This document shows positions 54,328-58,775 of a stretch of DNA of 58,775 bases, piece by piece (the stretch's first letter is position 1; each line of letters opens with the position of its first letter). The notes beneath the pieces were generated by a model, which saw nothing but the letters and a program-made list of their open reading frames with translations, ran no database searches and was not told the origin of the DNA. This DNA comes from Caballeronia novacaledonica (GTDB lineage Bacteria; Pseudomonadota; Gammaproteobacteria; Burkholderiales; Burkholderiaceae), in NCBI RefSeq assembly GCF_900258035.1, contig NZ_OGTP01000032.1:1-58775 (forward strand). Direction: 5' to 3'. Position numbers and translations under genes: made by a program.

Positions 54328-55593
54328 GTGGAACTGGTGCAGCGCTCGCTCGCGGATCTCGTGCCGTATGAACGCAACGCGCGCGCACATTCCCCCGCGC
54401 AGATCGATCTTCTCGTCGCGAGCCTGCGCGAGTTCGGCTTCACCAATCCGGTCCTGATCGACGATCGGAATCGCGTCATCGCGGGCCACGGGCGGCTGCT
54501 CGCCGCGCAAGCAATCGGCATGGCCGAGGTGCCGTGCGTGGTGCTTTCGCACCTCACGGAGGTGCAACGGCGTGCCTACATACTCGCGGACAATCAACTC
54601 GCCGAGCGCGCCGGATGGGATCGCGAACTGCTCGCGCTCGAACTCGGCGCGCTGCGTGACGACGGCTTCGATCTCGCGCTGACCGGCTTCGAATCGAAGG
54701 ACCTCGAGCGGCTGATTGGCCCGGAAGGCCTGCCCGGCCTCACCGGCGAGGATAATGCGCCGCCGTGCCCGGACGCGCCAGTCTCCGAACGGGGCGACGT
54801 GTGGCTGTGCGGGCCGCACCGCGTGATGTGCGGCGACGCGCTCGATGCGGCCGACATGGCGCGGCTCATGGGGAACAGCACCGCCGCGCTGGTGCTGACC
54901 GATCCGCCGTACAACGTGGACTACGAAGGCAAGGGGCGGCAGCGGCTGAAGATCGTCAACGACGCGATGGCCGGGGCGGCGTTCCACGAATTCCTGCTCA
55001 GCGCGTTCACGGCGATGCTCGCGCACGCGACGCCGGGTGCGCCCGCCTACGTGTTCCACGCCGATACCGAAGGGTTGAACTTCCGGCGCGCGTTCGCGGA
55101 CGCGGGCTGGCGGCTCGCCGAGGTCGGCGTGTGGGTCAAACCTGCGTTCGTGTTGGGCCACCACGACTATCACTGGCGGCATGAACCGATCATCTACGGC
55201 TGGAAGCCGGGCGCGGCGCATCGCTGGTACGGCGATCGCAGTCAGTCGACGGTGTGGACCTTCGATCGGCCGACGCGCAGCGACGACCATCCGACCATGA
55301 AGCCGGTGGCGCTATTGGCGTACCTGACGATGAACAGTAGTGAGGTGGGCGACATCGTGCTGGACCCGTTCGGCGGCTCGGGCTCGACGATGATCGCATG
55401 CGCGCAGCTGGGGCGCGTGGCGCGGCTGATGGAGATCGATCCGCGCTACTGCGACGTGGTGGTGCGGCGGTGGCAGGACTTCAGTGGAGAACGCGCCAGT
55501 CGAGAGTCCGATGGCGCGTGGTTCGAGGAGCTGGTGAGTTCGAGCGCGTTAAGCGAAGCTCGCGTTGTCGATCATGCGCCTACCACTCGGTAG
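54328..55593 (+). CDS. ParB-domain site-specific DNA methyltransferase (N4/N6 type)
   Basis: 421 residues. Residues about 1-90 form a ParB/Srx-like N-terminal domain (LVPYERNARAHSPAQIDLLVASLREFGFTNPVLIDDRNRVIAGHGRLLAAQAIGM). The methylase follows with DPPY (TDPPYNVDYEGKG, catalytic motif IV) and the SAM-binding motif I at the end (VLDPFGGSGSTMIACAQLGR), the beta-type order. Such orphan methylases protect phage DNA. The GTG at 54328 has AAGGA upstream. Its end overlaps the reverse DUF3489 gene by 22 nt. Confidence 0.85.
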   Translation: MELVQRSLADLVPYERNARAHSPAQIDLLVASLREFGFTNPVLIDDRNRVIAGHGRLLAAQAIGMAEVPCVVLSHLTEVQRRAYILADNQLAERAGWDRELLALELGALRDDGFDLALTGFESKDLERLIGPEGLPGLTGEDNAPPCPDAPVSERGDVWLCGPHRVMCGDALDAADMARLMGNSTAALVLTDPPYNVDYEGKGRQRLKIVNDAMAGAAFHEFLLSAFTAMLAHATPGAPAYVFHADTEGLNFRRAFADAGWRLAEVGVWVKPAFVLGHHDYHWRHEPIIYGWKPGAAHRWYGDRSQSTVWTFDRPTRSDDHPTMKPVALLAYLTMNSSEVGDIVLDPFGGSGSTMIACAQLGRVARLMEIDPRYCDVVVRRWQDFSGERASRESDGAWFEELVSSSALSEARVVDHAPTTR

Positions 55594-56111
55594 GTGCGCT
55601 TGCTTTCGATGCGCGCGCTCTCGATGGTGAGTCCGAGCTTCTTCTTCGCGGTGCCGCTCACGAAGCCGCGCACCGTGTGGGCTTGCCAGCCGGTGGCGCT
55701 CATGATCGCGTCGAGCGTGGCGCCTTCGGGTGTGCAGAGCATCGCGACGACGCGGGCTTGGGCGCTGTTCTCGCGGGACACAGACCGCTTCGATTCGGTT
55801 GTCGCAGGAGGCGCCGAGACCGGTGTGGCGCTCTCGGCGCTCGCCAGCGCGGCTTGCTTGTCTGCCTCGATGAATGCGCGGCCCTCGGCGAGTGCTGCTT
55901 TCGCGCTGATTCGGCTGCGCGTCGGCGTGACCTTGGTCTCGACCGGCTTCGCTGCGGGCTTGGTTGCCGCCGTGCGCGGCTTCGTTGTGGCCTTGGCAGC
56001 GGCGGTGCGCGAGGCCTTCGTCGGGGCGTTGGTAGCCTTCGTGACGGCGGTCTTGGCGGCTGCCTTGCTGGTGGTTTTCTTCGCTGCGGATGCGGTGGTT
56101 TTCGTGGCCAT
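55572..56111 (-). CDS. DUF3489 protein with histone H1-like tail
   Basis: 179 residues. The N-terminal 75 are Lys/Ala/Thr-rich (KKTTSKAAAKTAVTKATNAPTKASRTAAAKATTK) and the C-terminal 65 (RVVAMLCTPEGATLDAIMSATGWQAHTVRGFVSGTAKKKLGLTIESARIESKRTYRV) are the DUF3489 domain, a winged-helix-like module found on phages and islands. Possible DNA-binding accessory factor. Reverse strand relative to the phage genes, so independently expressed. Confidence 0.85.
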   Translation of the reverse strand: MATKTTASAAKKTTSKAAAKTAVTKATNAPTKASRTAAAKATTKPRTAATKPAAKPVETKVTPTRSRISAKAALAEGRAFIEADKQAALASAESATPVSAPPATTESKRSVSRENSAQARVVAMLCTPEGATLDAIMSATGWQAHTVRGFVSGTAKKKLGLTIESARIESKRTYRVVGA

Positions 56112-56316
56112 GTGTGCTGCTCCTGTTTATCGGTGGGTGCCGCGCGGTGCGCTGCGGTGAGAGCATTAACGCGTAGGTTCGGCACGTCATCCAGTGATTT
56201 GAGCGAGCGCCCTCGATCTTTTTGCCGCCCTGTCAGATCAAGTCGACAGCCTCGATCAAACCGCTGAATGGCTTGACGGAGAGGCGGCGCAGAGCGATGT
56301 GGGCTGAAGGGAAAAT

Positions 56317-56376
56317 GCCGGCGCGTGGCCGGCGGTGAAAATGCGGATTGGCGAGAGCGCCGGCGCAGGGCCGGCG
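56317..56376 (-). repeat. Two GC-rich stem-loops (GCCGGC type)
   Basis: GCCGGC pairs at 56317/56328 and (C)GCCGGC/GCCGGC(G) at 56358/56370 form two near-identical hairpins 35 bp apart behind the reverse-strand gene. They lack T-runs and may stabilise the 3' end of that transcript. Confidence 0.4.
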
Positions 56377-56396
56377 TGGCGGGCTTTAATCGCGGC

Positions 56397-56894
56397 TTAC
56401 TCGGGCTGGCGGTTCGACAGGCCCAGCAGGTAGCCGCCTTGCGTCGCGTGCGCGTAACCGGCGCGGGTGTGAACGATGCGTTCGCTGTGCCTCATGCCGT
56501 AGGTGAAATACAGCACCTCGTCGACCTTGCGGCCCTCGGCGTCGTAGAGCGCGTCGCCGGCCTGCAGGCGCGTGTGCTCGATGCGGTGCACCTTGCGCAC
56601 CGGCACCTCATGCGCACCTTGTCGAATGGCTTTAACGCGGCGTTCGCGCGCCTCGTCGAGCGTATCGGCGTGCACGCGGTTCAGCGAATCGACCCAGACC
56701 GTGTGGCCTTCGGCGGTGCGGTATTCGGCGACCGGCGTGCTGTCGTGCATCGAATGGCCAGTCTTGCCGGTGCGGCAATAGTGGTGGTGATCGAAGGCGA
56801 TCGTCTGCGTGTCCACCTGCGTGGCGTGGCCGATCACAAGGGGATGCGCGTCCAGCGCGATGATGTGTTGCGTGGTGTTGTGTTTGGCGTTCAT
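56397..56894 (-). CDS. Phage/island hypothetical protein (165 aa)
   Basis: ATG at 56894 with GGAG eight bases upstream. The chain starts MNAKHNTTQHIIALDAHPLVIG and has HATQVDTQTIAFDHHHYCRTG; no membrane or known motif. The several His residues are notable. Reverse-strand neighbour of the DUF3489 gene. Confidence 0.55.
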   Translation of the reverse strand: MNAKHNTTQHIIALDAHPLVIGHATQVDTQTIAFDHHHYCRTGKTGHSMHDSTPVAEYRTAEGHTVWVDSLNRVHADTLDEARERRVKAIRQGAHEVPVRKVHRIEHTRLQAGDALYDAEGRKVDEVLYFTYGMRHSERIVHTRAGYAHATQGGYLLGLSNRQPE

Positions 56895-57043
56895 GCGTTT
56901 GCTCCGTAAGTGGGGTAACGCCATTTACGCTCCGGTGCCGAACGATTGCGAGTCGTTTTATGTTGTGGTTTGGCGTGCTGACTGGATCCGCCAACACGTC
57001 GAATGTCAACAGCAACGATCATCGATGAAGCGCACATGCCGAC

Positions 57044-57295
57044 TCATACAACAGAAGGTGCCGAGGGACTGATTCGCTTGGCGATATGCGCAACATAGGC
57101 TTGAAACGCTTCGCCGATCGTGAAGCCGTCGCGCAGGGGGACGATCTCGGTGAGTGCGACGTGGAAGCCGGCCGCGTGCTCGCATGAGGAGAAGCCGAGC
57201 AACAACGCGATGCATTCGCGGGCGGTGTCGGACAATTGGTCGTACAGGCTGTGCGGTGCGTGCGCGGCGAGGCGGGTGGTGTTCATTTCGGTCAT
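57044..57295 (-). CDS. Small hypothetical protein on the reverse strand (83 aa)
   Basis: MTEMNTTRLAAHAPHSLYDQLSDTARECIALLLGFSSCEHAAGFHVALTEIVPLRDGFTIGEAFQAYVAHIAKRI. Helical; no family recognised. Start at 57295 (MTEM) or 57286. Same strand and spacing as the gene at 56397, perhaps one unit. Confidence 0.5.
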   Translation of the reverse strand: MTEMNTTRLAAHAPHSLYDQLSDTARECIALLLGFSSCEHAAGFHVALTEIVPLRDGFTIGEAFQAYVAHIAKRISPSAPSVV

Positions 57296-57434
57296 TTCAA
57301 AAGGTTGCGGTGACGGCATTTACGCTCTACTCGCGCATGAAAGCGAGCTGATTCGACTGGACCGTGGCAGTAGGTCGGCATTCGATGATCGTGAGCAACG
57401 TCCAGGCAGAACATCGAGCCGAAATGCTTACTGA

Positions 57435-57854
57435 ATGACGGATGCAATCATGCCGCGCAGCGCCTTCACGCCCGCCGTGTCGCAGCGTCAGCTCGTGCTC
57501 AAGCTCGCCGCATGCGGCACGTCGGTCTCGGAGATCTGTGCGCTGGTGACGGGTGCGCGCGGGCGGCCGGTGACCGAGCAGACCTTGCGAGCGCACTTCG
57601 CGCAGGAGTTGCTGGAGGGCGCGGTGCGCGCCAACAGCAACGTGGCGCAGTCGCTGTACAACAAGGCCACCGGCGGCGACACCATCGCAGCGATCTTCTG
57701 GCTCAAATGCCGCGCGCGATGGAAGGAGACCGCGCAGGCGGTCGAGCTCTCGGGCGCGAACGGCGGACCACTGCTCGTGCAATCGATGACTGATGCCGAA
57801 CTCGAAGCCATCGTCGCCAAGGGACGCCAAGGTAGGCGAGCCCGTCGATCGTGA
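57435..57854 (+). CDS. Terminase small subunit-like protein
   Basis: 139 residues. A helix-turn-helix-like start (QRQLVLKLAACGTSVSEICALVTGARGRPVTEQTLRAHFAQEL) and a helical middle with FWLKCRARWKE fit small terminase subunits that recognise pac/cos DNA. It overlaps the large subunit gene by 62 bp. The identification rests mostly on position and the ATGGDTIAAIFWLKCRARWKE block, seen often in TerS-like phage proteins. Confidence 0.65.
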   Translation: MTDAIMPRSAFTPAVSQRQLVLKLAACGTSVSEICALVTGARGRPVTEQTLRAHFAQELLEGAVRANSNVAQSLYNKATGGDTIAAIFWLKCRARWKETAQAVELSGANGGPLLVQSMTDAELEAIVAKGRQGRRARRS

Positions 57855-58701
57855 CGCGGCGGCGGCCGAGCTGCTCGCGCGTCGGCGTGCGCGCGCGACC
57901 ATCCTGGCTTACGCGGATGCGATCGAAGTGCCGGGGCGGCCTGTCGGAGACGACGCGGACGCCGACGACTGCGAGCAGTTCGAGGCGTTGTCCGCGCCTT
58001 TGGCGGCGCATCATCGACTGATTCTTCAACGGGTGGAGGCGACCAACCGCACGCCGCACGGACGGCTGATGATCTTCACGCCGCCGGGTGCGGGCAAGTC
58101 GACATTCGCCTCCGTGGTGTTCCCGTCGTGGTATCTCGGCGCGGCGCCGGACCGGCGGCTGATCCTCGCGAGCTACGGTGACGCGTTGGCGAGCCGCATG
58201 GGGCGGCGCACCCGCTCGATCGTGCGGCAACCGCGCTGGCAGCGCCTCTGGAACACCGAACTCACCGCCGATTCCCATGCGGCGCACGCGTTCGCGCTCA
58301 CCAACGGCAGCGAGTATCTGGCGAGCGGGATGTTGGCGGGCGTCACGGGCGCGCGCTGTCACGGGCTGATCATCGACGACCCGGTGCGCGGGCGCGAGCA
58401 GGCCGACTCGGAGGTGGTGCGCGACAAGGTGTTTGACGCCTACGAGGACGATCTCAAGACGCGGCTCATGCCGGGCGGCTGGATCGTGATCATCTCGACG
58501 CGTTGGCACGAGGACGATCTGGCGGGGCGCATCCTGCCCGAGGGATGGCATGGTGAGAGTGGTCGCCTCGCGTGCCGGGACGGCAACACTTGGGAGGTGC
58601 TGTGCCTGCAGGCGCGTTGCGAGACCGACACGGATCCGCTCGGTCGCGCGCCCGGCGAGTATCTGTGGCCCGAGTGGTTCGGTAATCCGCCCGTCCAGTA
58701 A
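57793..58701 (+). pseudogene. Large terminase subunit, truncated before the nuclease domain
   Basis: The frame encodes 302 residues of TerL: Walker A MIFTPPGAGKST near residue 95, Walker B HGLIIDDP near residue 190, and the STRWHEDDLAGRI coupling block near residue 235. It ends at EYLWPEWFGNPPVQ. The C-terminal RNase H-like nuclease domain of about 150-200 residues is missing because the sequence changes to an insertion sequence within a few codons of the stop. The packaging motor is probably dead. Confidence 0.75.
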
Positions 58702-58775
58702 GCGGGATCAGAAGTAGAATTTCCAGCAAAGGGAGTTCTACGCAATGAAGAAGTCGAAGTTCACAGACAGCCAGA
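58683..58775 (+). mobile_element. Left end of an IS3-family insertion sequence (partial)
   Basis: The 93 bases up to the window edge include a typical IS3-group leader (CCGC/GCGG inverted pair near 58688-58704, GGGAG ribosome site) followed by an ORF beginning MKKSKFTDSQ. The exact left end is uncertain; the junction with the terminase gene lies at about 58676-58690, where terL-like codons stop. The right end is beyond the window. Confidence 0.65.
58745..58775 (+). CDS. IS3-family transposase OrfA, partial (runs off the window)
   Basis: The visible 10 residues MKKSKFTDSQ are the usual start of the IS407/IS2-group OrfA, which carries the helix-turn-helix that binds IS ends. A GGGAG site lies 10 bases before the ATG. 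The rest is outside the window. Confidence 0.65.
   Translation, partial: MKKSKFTDSQ

Overview
The window reads as chromosomal DNA of a Burkholderia sensu lato species (Burkholderiaceae; Paraburkholderia or Caballeronia type). The evidence is high GC with strong G/C wobble bias, a phasin, typical family members (DUF2968, SyrB-like, CHAD, OmpC-type porin, class I fumarase) and a Burkholderia-type ftrABCD iron locus. Roughly 1-48.3 kb is core or near-core chromosome. From the initiator tRNA gene at 48.3 kb to the right edge the window holds the left part of an integrated phage-like element.

Layout. 0-8.3 kb: phasin, a PBP7-type D-Ala-D-Ala endopeptidase, IclR regulator, lutA-lutB (lactate oxidation, no lutC alongside), a Gly/Pro-rich lipoprotein, a small membrane protein and an aromatic/aspartate aminotransferase. 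8.6-10.7 kb: uvrB. 10.8-22.8 kb is an iron neighbourhood: ftrABCD with a Fur-box-like site, a GlcG/HbpS-type protein, a lone hemP with its own Fur box, then (after a pirin/OsmC/SRPBCC set with a divergent LysR regulator) exbD-exbB-tonB-bfd behind another Fur box, and bfr-murI. 23-31 kb: class I fumarase, a UPF0114 membrane protein, a DMT exporter, acetyl-CoA synthetase and a two-gene sodium/solute symporter, ending at tRNA-Ser(GGA). 31.2-32.6 kb is gene-poor, opens with two perfect palindromes and holds small secreted or hypothetical ORFs. 32.7-39.2 kb is a phosphate neighbourhood: CHAD protein (polyphosphate binding), PiT phosphate transporter, SyrB-like basic protein, phytase-like esterase and GlpQ phosphodiesterase, the last two behind a Pho-box-like site. 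39.3-48.3 kb: small hypothetical proteins, DUF2968, KTSC, PRC-barrel, RNase H-like, SDR, porin, LysE and POT peptide transporter genes.

48.3-58.8 kb: tRNA-fMet carries at its 3' end the C-terminal remnant of a serine recombinase, then a tightly packed early operon (YdaS-like repressor, unknown genes, RusA resolvase, primase zinc-finger protein, DUF5906-type primase/helicase), a non-coding segment with a perfect 36-bp inverted repeat of 9-bp-periodic motifs (candidate replication origin), a promoter-terminator leader in front of a possible late regulator, a ParB-domain DNA methyltransferase, reverse-strand accessory genes, and terminase genes. The large terminase ORF stops early, beside what looks like the left end of an IS3-family insertion sequence that runs off the window. 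No intact integrase or structural genes are seen, so the element is probably defective.

All calls come from reading the sequence alone. Family names are from recognition of motifs and overall sequence, not from database searches.
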